A stretch of 47,248 nt of DNA from Roseibacillus sp. (GCA_002686085.1 NZAC01000002.1:185368-232615); one strand, 5' to 3'; positions 27,679 to 37,136 are shown, counted from the first letter of the stretch. Notes: generated by a model not told the origin, from the letters alone. Numbers and translations: made by a program.

Positions 27679-28779
27679 ATGGCAGAAACATTGCGTTGGG
27701 GCATCCTTAGCACGGCAGGGATTGCATGTAAGAACTGGGAAGCGATCAGAAATTCCGGGAATGGGGTTGTCACGGCAGTGGCAAGCCGTGATGCGGCAAA
27801 GGCCCAGCAGTTTATTGATGGCTGTCAGGCCGAGGTCCCTTTTGAGGACGTGCCGCGGGCGATCGGGGGATACGACGAGATCATTGCCGCGGATGACGTG
27901 GATGCGGTCTACATTCCTCTGCCCACCGGCCTGCGCAAGGAGTGGGTCATCAAGGCAGCCAACGCGGGCAAGCACGTGATGTGTGAAAAGCCCTGTGCAG
28001 TCAGCCACGCAGATCTGATGGAGATGACAGATGCCTGCGCGGCCAACGACGTGCAGTTCATGGATGGAATTATGTATGTGCACAGTGACCGGATGCCCAA
28101 GCTGCGTGCGGCCCTCGATAATCCCTCCAATGTTGGTAAGATTACCCGGATTGCTTCGGCCTTCAGTTTCTGTGCTCCGCCTGAATTTCTGGCAGGAAAC
28201 ATCCGGCTCAGCAGTGAATTGGAGCCGGCAGGTTGTCTTGGGGATCTGGGTTGGTACACCATCAGGGCGACGCTCTTCGTGATGAATTTTGAGATGCCCA
28301 AGTCTCTTCGGGCCACCATGCTTTCCAGTGCCTCAAGAGCTGATAGCCCGAATCAGGTGCCGACCGAGCTGAGCGCCGAGCTGTTTTTTGACAACGGGAT
28401 CTCGGCTACTTTCTATAATTCCTTCCTGACCAATCACCAGCAGTGGCTGCACGTGAGTGGCGACAAGGGTAACATCCGCCTCGATGACCTTGTTCTCCCC
28501 TATCCTGATGGGGAACTCGACTTTCACGTCAATAACGCCGAGTTCGTGATTGAGGGCTGCAAGTTCACGATGGAGAAGCATCTCCGGCGTGAGTTTGTCC
28601 CTGAGCCCGGTGGCAACGACCCTGCGGCCCAGGAAACCAAGCTCTTCCGTAATTTCGGTGACCTTGCGCTGGGAGGAACACCGGATCTCTTCTGGGCAGA
28701 GGCGGCACTCAAGACCCAGCTGATCCTAGACGCCTGTCTTGAGTCCGCTCAGAATGGGAGCAAGATGATTGAGTTCTAA
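27679..28779 (+). CDS. Gfo/Idh/MocA family NAD(P)-dependent oxidoreductase
   Basis: A 366-residue cytoplasmic oxidoreductase. The N-terminal Rossmann fold shows LRWGILSTAGIACKNWEAIR and AVASRDAAKAQQF; YIPLPTGLRKEWVIKAANAG leads to the family EKPC motif (VMCEKPCAVS) with the conserved lysine. The C-terminal alpha/beta domain includes GCLGDLGWYTIRATLF. Such enzymes oxidise or reduce sugars and inositols; the GCLGDLGWY form is typical of dehydrogenases related to D-xylose 1-dehydrogenase and glucose-fructose oxidoreductase. The ATG at 27679 was chosen over a TTG at 27643. It lies 106 bases after the sulfatase and is convergent with the DUF1501 gene, 13 bases away. Confidence 0.92.
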   Translation: MAETLRWGILSTAGIACKNWEAIRNSGNGVVTAVASRDAAKAQQFIDGCQAEVPFEDVPRAIGGYDEIIAADDVDAVYIPLPTGLRKEWVIKAANAGKHVMCEKPCAVSHADLMEMTDACAANDVQFMDGIMYVHSDRMPKLRAALDNPSNVGKITRIASAFSFCAPPEFLAGNIRLSSELEPAGCLGDLGWYTIRATLFVMNFEMPKSLRATMLSSASRADSPNQVPTELSAELFFDNGISATFYNSFLTNHQQWLHVSGDKGNIRLDDLVLPYPDGELDFHVNNAEFVIEGCKFTMEKHLRREFVPEPGGNDPAAQETKLFRNFGDLALGGTPDLFWAEAALKTQLILDACLESAQNGSKMIEF

Positions 28780-28792
28780 GCGGGTCTGGGAT

Positions 28793-30193
28793 CTAGCCGA
28801 GTAGAGAATCGACAACCTCTCCAAATTCATCAGTGAGGCGAAAGTTACGGCCCTGATGAGAGAAAGTGAAGTCTCTGTGACGTAGTCCGAGGCAGTGGAG
28901 AAGAGTCGCATGGAGATCATGAACATGGACTTTGTCCCTTTCGGCGAAGTAGCCCAATTCATCGGTTGCCCCATGAACAATCCCCGGCCGAATCCCTCCC
29001 CCTGCCAGCCACATCGTGAATCCGTGTGGGTGGTGATCCCTGCCAGCCCCTTGCCCACTTCCCTGTGACATCGGGGTGCGGCCAAATTCTCCGCCCCAGA
29101 TGACAAGGGTTTCGTCGAGGAGCCCACGCTGGCGTAGATCGGTCAGCAGAGCAGCAATAGGTTGGTCCACTGATTGGCAGCGTTTCGCGTGCTCCTTCTT
29201 TATGGAGCCGTGGGAATCCCATCCCTTGTCGTAGAGCTGAATAAAGCGTACTCCCCGTTCGGCCAGTCTTCGTGCAAGGAGACAGTTATTGGCAAAAGAC
29301 GCTTCTCCGGGTTTCGCCCCGTAAAATTCACGTGCTGAGTCTGTTTCATTGGAGATATCAGTGAGTTCCGGGACGGCCACCTGCATACGGTATGCCAGCT
29401 CATACTGGGCAATCCGGGCGGAGATTTCCGGGTCATTGACAGCTGCGTGCCGCCGTTGATTCATCCATTTCAGGAGATTAAGCTGGCGACGGCGCTCGGA
29501 CCGGCTGATTCCGGGAGGATTAGCAATGTGGAGAACAGGGTCGCCAGAAGTACGGAAGGTCGTGCCTTGGTGTTCTGAAGGGAGAAAGCCTGCTCCCCAG
29601 TAACTGTCGAGAAGCGGTTGGCGATTCTGGCCCGAAACGAGGACCACGAATGAAGGAAGGTCGCTGTTTTCTGATCCAAGGCCATAAGACAGCCAGGAGC
29701 CCATCGAGGGCCGTCCGAAACGTACGCTTCCCGTGTTCATGAACATCACGGCAGGATCGTGGTTAAAGCTGTCGGTATGCAGGGAACGAATGACTGCGAT
29801 CTCATCAATAACCTTTCCAACGTGGGGAAAGAGGTCGGAGACTTCGGTTCCGCTCTGTCCCCGAGATCGAAAGTTCCACGGAGACCCTTTTATCTTGGGC
29901 CGATCCTCTTTGATCATTGCAAACTCATGGTTCCTGATGAGCTCCGGAGGCATTTCCTTTCCGTGTTGCCTCGTCAGAGTGGGCTTTGGATCAAAAGTAT
30001 CCACGTGCGAAGGCCCACCTGACATGAACAGGTAAATGACTCGTCGAGCTCGGGGGGCAAGATGATGAAGACCTGCGCTTTTCCCGCATTCTGCTTTGAA
30101 CATGGAGGCAAGGGCTAACGACCCAAGAGCGAGGGGAGCACTTCCAAGAAGTTGCCGCCTGGTTATCTCGTGGCTGACAGAGTCAAACATCAT
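28793..30193 (-). CDS. DUF1501 family exported protein
   Basis: A 466-residue Tat-exported protein: TRRQLLGSAPLALGSLALA gives the twin arginine (R12-R13) and hydrophobic core. Conserved blocks include [78 protein letters not shown] and VIWGGEFGRTPMSQGSG, then GRDHHPHGFTMWLAGGGIRP. The ATG at 30193 overlaps the TGA of the upstream DUF1549/1553 gene by 4 bases, so that start is preferred to the in-frame one at 30247. It is the last gene of a probable five-gene operon. Function unknown; the fold is related to alkaline phosphatase. Confidence 0.94.
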   Translation of the reverse strand: MMFDSVSHEITRRQLLGSAPLALGSLALASMFKAECGKSAGLHHLAPRARRVIYLFMSGGPSHVDTFDPKPTLTRQHGKEMPPELIRNHEFAMIKEDRPKIKGSPWNFRSRGQSGTEVSDLFPHVGKVIDEIAVIRSLHTDSFNHDPAVMFMNTGSVRFGRPSMGSWLSYGLGSENSDLPSFVVLVSGQNRQPLLDSYWGAGFLPSEHQGTTFRTSGDPVLHIANPPGISRSERRRQLNLLKWMNQRRHAAVNDPEISARIAQYELAYRMQVAVPELTDISNETDSAREFYGAKPGEASFANNCLLARRLAERGVRFIQLYDKGWDSHGSIKKEHAKRCQSVDQPIAALLTDLRQRGLLDETLVIWGGEFGRTPMSQGSGQGAGRDHHPHGFTMWLAGGGIRPGIVHGATDELGYFAERDKVHVHDLHATLLHCLGLRHRDFTFSHQGRNFRLTDEFGEVVDSLLG

Positions 30194-32733
30194 TCGCGTG
30201 TCAGCGTTTCGTCGAGATTCAGCAGGATCGCTGCCACGGATACCCATCCGTCGGCACCCTCATCCTCCTCCGCGAGAAAGGTAAGGAACATTTTGCGCTC
30301 TTCGGCATCAGGTGATCGGCTCAGACATGATCGAAAGGCATACTCAAGACGCTGTTCGCTACTTGGGTGAGAGGCGGTAATCCGCTTGGCGAAGAATTGG
30401 GCGCATTCGTGGAAGATAGGATCGTTCAGGGTGACTAGAGCCTGCCGTGGGGTGTTGGTTACTGAGCGGCTCGTGACGCAGACTTGGCGCGACGGAGCAT
30501 CAAAAGATGCCAGAGAGGGATGAAGCAGCATGCGTTTCCAGTAAGTGTACATCGACTTACGGTGGCGATCATCCCCGGTAGAATCTTTCCAGGTGAAGTT
30601 GGAATTCCCGGGTTCGTTCTGGCCGGTTTCCTCGTAAAGGCCCTCAGGTTGCAAGGGAAAAACCGGTGGTCCACCCACCTTGTGAACAAGAAGGCCGCTT
30701 ATCGCGAGAGCGTTGTCTCGAATTTGCTCTGCTGCATGGCGAGAGCGCGACATGCGGCCAAGCAGTTGGTTGGCAGGATCTGCCGCTCGCTGTCCGGGAG
30801 TCTGAGCAGAGGATTGCCGGTATGTCTCCGAGTTTACAATCAGGCGCACGAGTTCCTTTCGACTCCATCCGTTGCTTTCGAACTCAACAGCGAGCCAGTC
30901 AAGGAGTTCCGGGTGAGAGGGCTTTTCACCCATCAATCCAAAATCTGCGGGTGTCGCGACCAGACCTTTGCCGAAAAAATGTTGCCAGAGATAATTAACT
31001 GCTACCCGGGAGGTGAGGGGGTGTTCCGGTTGGAACAGCCAGCGGGCGAAGTCCAGACGATTAGCATTTTTACCACCGGCGATGGCTGGAAGAACGGCGG
31101 GGACCGCCGGGAAGACTCGCTGCCCCTTGTCCTTGTAGTTGCCCCGGATGAGAACATGCGTCTCGCGCGCGGTAGGGAGCTCGTCCATGACGTGGACTTT
31201 GAGAGGCTCGCTTTCCAGTGCAGCAAGTTCGGTTTCGAGCTTCTGGATTTCAGCACCTGCAGATCCGACCTGACCCGGGTCGGTGAGGGCTTTGCGGTAA
31301 ATTCTAACATTATGAAGTTCCTCTCTGAAGACGAACGCGTTGGGTGTTCTCGATTTCGTATAGCCTGCTCCTATGGCGAGGGGTCGCGCGCTCACGGAGA
31401 TTGACTGAGGTATGCGGCCTACCAGTCGCGCCGCCTTATCTTCGACGCCATCGATATAGAGTTTCAGAGATTGCCCTGCCTCGAAAACGACTGCGACATG
31501 ATGCTCGATGTTGTCATTAACAGGAATACTTCCATGGATCTCAGCTCCGTTCCACGTTTCATTAGTTGAAGAGATCCACGCAAAGAGATGTCCTGGGCGG
31601 CTGTGCTCCTGAGCCTCTCCACCGATGCCAAAGACGAAGCTGCGCGTGTTACTCTGCCAGTCATACTTGGATGCGATATCGGCTACTTTTTCCTGGGTTC
31701 TGATAACCGCAGAAATTGTCAGATCGCCAGTTGGCGCAAATTGGGTGGGATCGGCCTCGATGTGGCCTTTACTCCATGTTCCAAGAAGGGCCGGGTCTTC
31801 TGGAGAGCTCGCGTCTGGTAGATTTTTTCGAAGGGCTGCAATCCGGGATTTCAGTGTCTTGCTGCGCTCACTACCCCTATCCGGGACGAAGCTCATCAAT
31901 GGACCGTGGGTGTTATATCCCGATCCGAGGTGAGGCACGTTGTTAAAGATCGCGAAGAGCTGATAATACTCTTCCTTGCTGATGGGATCGTGTTTGTGAT
32001 CGTGACATTCTGCACATTCCAGAGTCAGCCCAAGCCAAGTTCGTCCAGTAGTCTTCAGGCGATCTACCACGGTCTTAACCCGGAATTCCTCCTTCCGTGG
32101 GTTGTTCCCCTTGGCCTGCATGGCGTTACGGTGGAAGCCTGTTGCTACTTTTTGAGATGCGCTTGCTCCAGGTAGAAGGTCGCCTGCTATCTGAGCGATA
32201 GTGAACTGGTCGAAGGGCTCGTCCCTGTTGATGGAATTGATGACCCAGTCGCGATAGACCCACATGTTGCGGGTCCGGTCGGCAGCGTAGCCTGAAGTGT
32301 CAGCGTAGCGGGCAAGGTCGAGCCAGTTCTGAGCGAGGCGCTCTCCGAAATGAGGTGATGCTAGAAAGCGCTCGACCAACTTCGACCAGGCGCCAGGAGA
32401 TGTGTCGGATCTGAAGCGTTCCACTTCTTCCTGAGTGGGGGGGATTCCTCGCAGGTCATAACTGAGACGGCGGACTAGGGTATGACTACGGGCTCGGGAC
32501 GAAGGGGACAATCCCGCCTTCTTGAGGCGTTCATGTACAAAGTGGTCGATAGGGTTGATTGCTCCGGGGAGGGAGGATTTCCGAGGTGGTAGAAACGCCC
32601 AGTGGTCGGTTTCTGTTTCCCCGATCGACCGGAGATGGGGCAGAAGGGCAAGAAACAGAAGCGCGGCTAATCTCAGAGAGAAAGGCGTAACGGAAGAATG
32701 GATACTCCCAGTGGTTTTGAATTTCTCCTTCAC
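30190..32733 (-). CDS. DUF1549-LamG-DUF1553 protein lacking the cytochrome C domain
   Basis: An 847-residue exported protein (signal near residues 20-38). DUF1549 starts almost at once ([40 protein letters not shown]), with one haem-like motif CAECHDHKHDP. A LamG/concanavalin-like insert lies at about residues 310-470 (DLTISAVIRTQEKVADIASK; EHHVAVVFEAGQSLKLYIDG). DUF1553 follows (LTSRVAVNYLWQHFFGKGLV). The N-terminal CxxCH cytochrome domain of its relatives at 4757-6760 and 8291-11368 is absent, apparently by architecture and not truncation, since a signal peptide is in place. The gene is coupled to DUF1501 by a 4-base overlap and follows DUF5069 by 5 bases. Confidence 0.92.
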   Translation of the reverse strand: MKEKFKTTGSIHSSVTPFSLRLAALLFLALLPHLRSIGETETDHWAFLPPRKSSLPGAINPIDHFVHERLKKAGLSPSSRARSHTLVRRLSYDLRGIPPTQEEVERFRSDTSPGAWSKLVERFLASPHFGERLAQNWLDLARYADTSGYAADRTRNMWVYRDWVINSINRDEPFDQFTIAQIAGDLLPGASASQKVATGFHRNAMQAKGNNPRKEEFRVKTVVDRLKTTGRTWLGLTLECAECHDHKHDPISKEEYYQLFAIFNNVPHLGSGYNTHGPLMSFVPDRGSERSKTLKSRIAALRKNLPDASSPEDPALLGTWSKGHIEADPTQFAPTGDLTISAVIRTQEKVADIASKYDWQSNTRSFVFGIGGEAQEHSRPGHLFAWISSTNETWNGAEIHGSIPVNDNIEHHVAVVFEAGQSLKLYIDGVEDKAARLVGRIPQSISVSARPLAIGAGYTKSRTPNAFVFREELHNVRIYRKALTDPGQVGSAGAEIQKLETELAALESEPLKVHVMDELPTARETHVLIRGNYKDKGQRVFPAVPAVLPAIAGGKNANRLDFARWLFQPEHPLTSRVAVNYLWQHFFGKGLVATPADFGLMGEKPSHPELLDWLAVEFESNGWSRKELVRLIVNSETYRQSSAQTPGQRAADPANQLLGRMSRSRHAAEQIRDNALAISGLLVHKVGGPPVFPLQPEGLYEETGQNEPGNSNFTWKDSTGDDRHRKSMYTYWKRMLLHPSLASFDAPSRQVCVTSRSVTNTPRQALVTLNDPIFHECAQFFAKRITASHPSSEQRLEYAFRSCLSRSPDAEERKMFLTFLAEEDEGADGWVSVAAILLNLDETLTRE

Positions 32734-32738
32734 GGCTT

Positions 32739-33179
32739 TCAGGATCGCCGTTCTTCTTCAATGTCATAGACATCAAACCAGACGTAGATGGGATGATCGG
32801 CGGGAACACATTGTGGGATATAGCCCTCGAGAAATTCCTGAAGCTGGATTGGAAGCTCGCAGATTCGCTTTGCCCGCATATTGTTATTCCACTGAATGAT
32901 TTCGCGGTGCTGGTGCGGCTGGGCGTTTTCGGTGATCCATTGTCCGACCGATTCGTCATCGGCACCGGTGGACACAAATTCCCTGAAGGACTCGGCTGTC
33001 AGTCCGGTAAAGTCGAAAAAGAAATTATCCAGTGGGCAGTCAAACTTGTATTCCCCAAGCGTGCCTGCAATCGCCGCGCGACATTTGTCGAGAGTTCGGG
33101 CGGCAATGACGTAGCCAGCAAGAGTTTCATGCGGGCTGCGGGGATAGTCACCTGCCTGGGTAAAATCAGAGGTGGGCAC
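32739..33179 (-). CDS. DUF5069 family protein
   Basis: A 146-residue protein with a GTG start. It opens DYPRSPHETLAGYVIAARTL then DKCRAAIAGTLGEYKFDCPL and DNFFFDFTGLTAESFREFVS, which I recognise as the DUF5069 pattern found mostly in Planctomycetota and Verrucomicrobiota. There is no signal peptide; the protein is likely cytoplasmic. Function is unknown. The gene ends 5 bases before the DUF1549/1553 start, so it belongs to the same transcript. Whether this linkage recurs elsewhere is not something I can tell from one window. Confidence 0.8.
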   Translation of the reverse strand: MPTSDFTQAGDYPRSPHETLAGYVIAARTLDKCRAAIAGTLGEYKFDCPLDNFFFDFTGLTAESFREFVSTGADDESVGQWITENAQPHQHREIIQWNNNMRAKRICELPIQLQEFLEGYIPQCVPADHPIYVWFDVYDIEEERRS

Positions 33180-33287
33180 GTTGATGATTCTTGCCGCCTC
33201 TCCAGCGGGGTCAAGCCACCGTTATTTCGATAGAGGCGCTTTGATGTCGGGGGCAGGAATGAAGCAGCGAATTGCCCTTCGATGGCT

Positions 33288-34133
33288 CTATTCGGTATCC
33301 AGTCTTTCCAGCAGCTTCTTCCACCCCTTCATGGATCGGCCGAGGTTTTCACGGGCGCTTCCGCGGATCCCATAGTGCTGCAGGCCAATCGGCCCCTTCC
33401 ACCTTAGAGTTCTAAGCTTCTGGAGAAGGGGGAGGACATCGTAAGTGCCTGTATCCAGAGGCTGGATAAGGGTATTCCAAGTCGTCCCTCCCATATCTGC
33501 ACCATTAATGGTGACCACGAAGAGATGGGGAGCGGCCTCCTCAAGCAGAGTGTTGAGATTTTTTCCGTCCACTTTCAGAAAGTGACAGAGGTTGAAGGTG
33601 ACTCCGAGGTTTCTTCGGCTAGCGGCCTTTACGAGCCGAATACAGTCCTGAACCCGGTCAGCATAGGCTCCGGCGTGAGGATATAGCGCGAGGCGGACTC
33701 CCGACTTGGCAGCGTGGTCGGCGAGGGCCTGCAGTTTCGCTACGACGGGAGTATCGGTCGCCTGAGGATTCGCAGGTCGCCGCCCTCCTACGTAGACCCA
33801 TATGATAGCTTCCCGCCCACTGGCCTCGGTGATGGCTTTCTCGAGGTTCGGGTTGTGAGTCACACCGTTGTCGCGGACCTCGATTCCATTGTAGAGTGGA
33901 GCGAAGCTGATCCCATGCTGCTTCACGGCAGCCAGCATCTCCGGGATGCGGGTTGCTCCGGTGTAGCCGATACCGGAAAAGCCGAGCTCCTTGACGAGTG
34001 CGGCCTGCTGTTCATAGGACCTGACCTCGGCATCCCTGGTGCCCGTATCCATGGCAAAGAAAGGCCATTTGGCTTGGCAAAGAGATGAGAGTCCGACGAG
34101 GCCGCAAAGGGAGAGGAGGAGGCAAAGCTTCAT
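33288..34133 (-). CDS. Exported sugar phosphate isomerase/epimerase-like TIM-barrel protein
   Basis: A 281-residue protein with a signal peptide (residues 1-21, ending near SLCQA) and an AP-endonuclease-2-like TIM barrel: ELGFSGIGYTGATRIPEMLA, AIIWVYVGG, RLALYPHAGAYADRVQDCIR, VTFNLCHFLKVDG and WKGPIGLQHYGIRG. Histidine and glutamate positions match metal ligands of xylose isomerase-like enzymes only in part. Intracellular relatives isomerise keto sugars, but this one is predicted to be secreted, as is common for PVC-group members. It lies between a secreted esterase and DUF5069, with gaps of 81 and 108 bases. Confidence 0.88.
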   Translation of the reverse strand: MKLCLLLSLCGLVGLSSLCQAKWPFFAMDTGTRDAEVRSYEQQAALVKELGFSGIGYTGATRIPEMLAAVKQHGISFAPLYNGIEVRDNGVTHNPNLEKAITEASGREAIIWVYVGGRRPANPQATDTPVVAKLQALADHAAKSGVRLALYPHAGAYADRVQDCIRLVKAASRRNLGVTFNLCHFLKVDGKNLNTLLEEAAPHLFVVTINGADMGGTTWNTLIQPLDTGTYDVLPLLQKLRTLRWKGPIGLQHYGIRGSARENLGRSMKGWKKLLERLDTE

Positions 34134-34214
34134 GGTATTTTTAGTGAAAGAGCTCCACGGAGGCGGTTCAAGCCTCGAGTCGCTCCGGGTAGGGAGCGTG
34201 GGAAGAAAGGGCCC

Positions 34215-35351
34215 TCATGGCAGGGGAGTATTAGGCTGAACCGCATTGTCCGGATACTTTCCGTTAAAAACCATCATCTGATCTCTGGTCTCGGTAATGA
34301 CGAACGATTCATCGATTTTCTTATCCTTACCTGTGACCGACTTGAGATCGAGGCGCAGGTGCTTGGCAAGAAAGGGATAAGCTGCCATGCGCTTGGAGGG
34401 GCCATAATCATGCTTTTCCTCCGAGAAGTGAGCATTGGCGACCTTGTCGGATGCGCCATAAAGCTTGTAGACGTGCTGAACGAAGGGAAACTCGACGCGT
34501 GGGGTGTTCAGAGTCCAGTCACTGCCGTTAGAGATAAGAAGCTGTGGGCGAGGAGCGGCCAAGGCGGCAATTTCCACATTGTTGGTCTTGTGGGTCGCGC
34601 TCCAGTGGATCGGCATCCCGCTTTCGCAATTGCAGCCACCGAAGAAGTGGGCAGAGACCTGACAGACTGGAATAGTGACCGCCACCCGCTCGTCGAGGGC
34701 AGAAAGGATAAAGGTCTGGGTTCCGCCCCCGGAACATCCGGTCATTCCGATGCGCTTGGAATCGACGTTGGGCAGGGTGAGAAGGAAGTCGAGAGCGCGC
34801 ATGCTGTTCCAAGTCTGCAGGCGGAGGATTTCGGGTGTAGCCCGGTGGTTCCAGCCAGCTTCTTTTGAGTCCCCATAGCCCATCATGTCATACTGGAAGA
34901 CCGCAGCGCCCATCCGGGCGAGGACCGCACAACGGATCTGGCGCGATTCTCGAAAGCGGCCTCCATGGCCATGCGGGCAAAGAATTCCGGCCAGCTTTCC
35001 CTTGAACCCGGTGGGACGGTAAAGTGTGCCGGTGACGTAGAATCCGGGCGAGCTTTCGATTGCAACGTTTTCGGCCTGATAGCCTTTGTGGAGGCGTTTC
35101 TTGACGAAGCGTGGGTTGAGGGGGGTGCGTTCTGGGAGGTTGGAGAGCTTGGCCCCGGCCAGGATGCCGGCCTTCACAGTCGCCTTGCGCTTTTCCCAGC
35201 TTTCGAGGTCGGGGGTGGTGGCCTGAATTCCGGCCAGCTCCTTCTTCGCCGCCTCCTGGTCGTGAGCGTGGCCCTTACGCAGTCCCTCAGAGAAAAGATA
35301 TGAATGAGCGAGGGTTCCCAGAAGAACCACTATGGCAAAAGGGAGTTTCAT
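34215..35351 (-). CDS. Exported alpha/beta hydrolase, acetyl xylan esterase-like
   Basis: A 378-residue alpha/beta hydrolase with an N-terminal signal segment ([19 protein letters not shown]). The oxyanion region [11 protein letters not shown] is followed by [20 protein letters not shown] and the nucleophile elbow [11 protein letters not shown] (serine in G-C-S-G-G). CNCESGMP is unusual and typical of the AXE/CocE-like family common in PVC bacteria. [11 protein letters not shown] supplies the catalytic histidine. It may deacetylate plant or algal polysaccharide. The ATG at 35351 was chosen for the signal peptide; an earlier in-frame start at 35435 would bury it. First gene of the five-gene minus-strand group. 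Confidence 0.88.
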   Translation of the reverse strand: MKLPFAIVVLLGTLAHSYLFSEGLRKGHAHDQEAAKKELAGIQATTPDLESWEKRKATVKAGILAGAKLSNLPERTPLNPRFVKKRLHKGYQAENVAIESSPGFYVTGTLYRPTGFKGKLAGILCPHGHGGRFRESRQIRCAVLARMGAAVFQYDMMGYGDSKEAGWNHRATPEILRLQTWNSMRALDFLLTLPNVDSKRIGMTGCSGGGTQTFILSALDERVAVTIPVCQVSAHFFGGCNCESGMPIHWSATHKTNNVEIAALAAPRPQLLISNGSDWTLNTPRVEFPFVQHVYKLYGASDKVANAHFSEEKHDYGPSKRMAAYPFLAKHLRLDLKSVTGKDKKIDESFVITETRDQMMVFNGKYPDNAVQPNTPLP

Positions 35352-35541
35352 TCCTTCAGGGTCGGGCTCAATCCCCGGCAACTCAAGAACGGAGATTAAG
35401 AGCTGGTTCCATGCTGAGATTCTCTGCAAATGCACTTAGGGGCACTTTCTCGCTGGTTGAGAGCGCTTCCTGTCTGACCGCTACACACAAGATTCTGTTA
35501 AAATCCCGGGCGAACCTTGCGAAGCTGTGATTCACTTAGTC

Positions 35542-37059
35542 ATGCATCGACTTTCTTTTGTATATTCGCTCTGCTTCAAGTTCCTCGCCCTTGCCACAAT
35601 CGGCGATTTGTCGGCTCGCGATCACGTCCTGACCATTGGAGGAGGCTATTCTCCGTCTGGTAATCAGATCTCATTGGAGCGGAATGTCATTTTCTTCGAG
35701 AAGCTCCGCGCCGAGAAGTTGGGAGGCGATATCAGGCATGACCTGTATTTTGCGGATGGGAATTCGCCTTTGCCAGATCTCCAGTTCGAGCCGGAAGGTG
35801 GAGAGGTGCCCCGAGCTAATCTTTACATGGCGGGGTTGTTCGGATCAGAGAGGGGCATCGCGAATCATTATCGCAACAACGAGCTGAAGAATACCCGGGA
35901 TCTTTCAAGCCCTGATGCGGTGGAGCGATGGTTTGAGGAGGAAGGGTCAAAGCTTGAGTCCGGGGATCGACTCATCCTTTACGTCACCTCCCATGGGGGC
36001 CGAAGCGGGAACAAGGATAATAAGTTCAACACGAAGATCTGGATGTGGAATCGTCGGACCCTCGAAGCATCCCGCCTTGCTGGTTGGATAGCGAATCTCC
36101 CCGAGGGAGTCAGAGTCATGACTGTGATGGTCCAGTGTTATGCGGGAGGGTTCTCTCATCTCATCTTTGATGAGAACGATGAGAAGAAAGACAGTGTTGA
36201 TCGTCGTGTATGTGGGTTCTTTGCTACGGTCTGTGACCGCGAAGCGGCTGGATGTACCCCAGATGTAAATGAAGCCAACTATGATGAATTCAGCAGTCAC
36301 TTCTGGGCGGCTTTGCGGGGTAAAACCCGCATGGATGAACCGGTGGGTCACTGTGATTATGATGGGAATGGGAAGATCTCATTCGAGGAGGCGCACGCGT
36401 ATGCTATTCTAACTTCCCGCAATATCGATATTCCCATTAAGACGAGCGGAGCGTTCCTGCGGGTCCACAGTCGCCTTCATTCCGAAAAGGAAGAAGAGGA
36501 GGGCCTGCTGGGTCTGGAAACCCCATATTCAGTGATTCTGGAGCGCGCCGGCAAAGTAGACAGAGCGGTTCTGGAAGGGCTCTCCAGGCGTCTCAATCTG
36601 AAAGGGGAAAATCGCGGGACACAGGCGCGAGATGGAGTTTCAGCTTTAGCCAAAAAAATCCGGAAGGTGGAGGAGGAGAAAAAAGCGCATAAAAAGAAGT
36701 TCGATTCGGCGCGGGGAGTGCTTTCGAGAGATCTCCGAAACCGTTGGCCGGATCTCGAGAACAGGTATAGCCCGGGAGCGGTACGCCTCCTCAGTAAAGA
36801 GAAGAGGCAAAGCCAATTCGTGTCAGCGGTTGAGGAGCACCCAAGGTTTGAGGAGTGGTCAAAGTTGAGGGCGGAGCGCTCCAAACTTAGCGATCGCGAC
36901 CTTCAGCTCTCCAAGGAGTATGCCAGTTGGCGGAGGTTCCTGCGGGCGTTTGAAAATGTGGCTTACGCGGCCAATCTTCCCGTCATTTGTGGGGAGGATG
37001 TGGTTGGGACCTATATGTGGATACTCGCGGCGGAGCAGGAGGGGTTTTCTGGTAATTAG
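35542..37059 (+). CDS. Exported caspase-fold (clan CD) protein with EF-hand loop
   Basis: A 505-residue protein with a signal peptide (residues 1-25). DHVLTIGGGYSPSGNQISLE starts the alpha/beta core; RLILYVTSHGG contains the catalytic histidine (H151) and VMVQCYAGGF the cysteine (C199), in the order and spacing of C13/C14 peptidases. Residues 272-283 (DYDGNGKISFEE) are a perfect EF-hand loop, so calcium may control activity. The C-terminal 200 residues are charged and predicted coiled coil (IRKVEEEKKAHKKKF). A GTG at 35527 is also in frame. The gene stands alone between an esterase (divergent) and a SenB-like gene (convergent). Substrate unknown. Confidence 0.8.
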   Translation: MHRLSFVYSLCFKFLALATIGDLSARDHVLTIGGGYSPSGNQISLERNVIFFEKLRAEKLGGDIRHDLYFADGNSPLPDLQFEPEGGEVPRANLYMAGLFGSERGIANHYRNNELKNTRDLSSPDAVERWFEEEGSKLESGDRLILYVTSHGGRSGNKDNKFNTKIWMWNRRTLEASRLAGWIANLPEGVRVMTVMVQCYAGGFSHLIFDENDEKKDSVDRRVCGFFATVCDREAAGCTPDVNEANYDEFSSHFWAALRGKTRMDEPVGHCDYDGNGKISFEEAHAYAILTSRNIDIPIKTSGAFLRVHSRLHSEKEEEEGLLGLETPYSVILERAGKVDRAVLEGLSRRLNLKGENRGTQARDGVSALAKKIRKVEEEKKAHKKKFDSARGVLSRDLRNRWPDLENRYSPGAVRLLSKEKRQSQFVSAVEEHPRFEEWSKLRAERSKLSDRDLQLSKEYASWRRFLRAFENVAYAANLPVICGEDVVGTYMWILAAEQEGFSGN

Positions 37060-37095
37060 GGACAGACACTTCCTTCGATCGCTTTGACAGTGCTG

Positions 37096-37120
37096 CCTGG
37101 CGATTCTCCCTGAGGCCAGG
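37096..37120. terminator. Hairpin between convergent genes
   Basis: CCTGGC (37096-37101) and GCCAGG (37115-37120) form a 6-bp stem with a 13-base loop in the 77-base gap between the convergent caspase-like and SenB-like genes. There is no T-tract, so it could act in termination for either strand, but only weakly. Confidence 0.25.
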
Positions 37121-37136
37121 ACTGGGGTTGAGTTGA

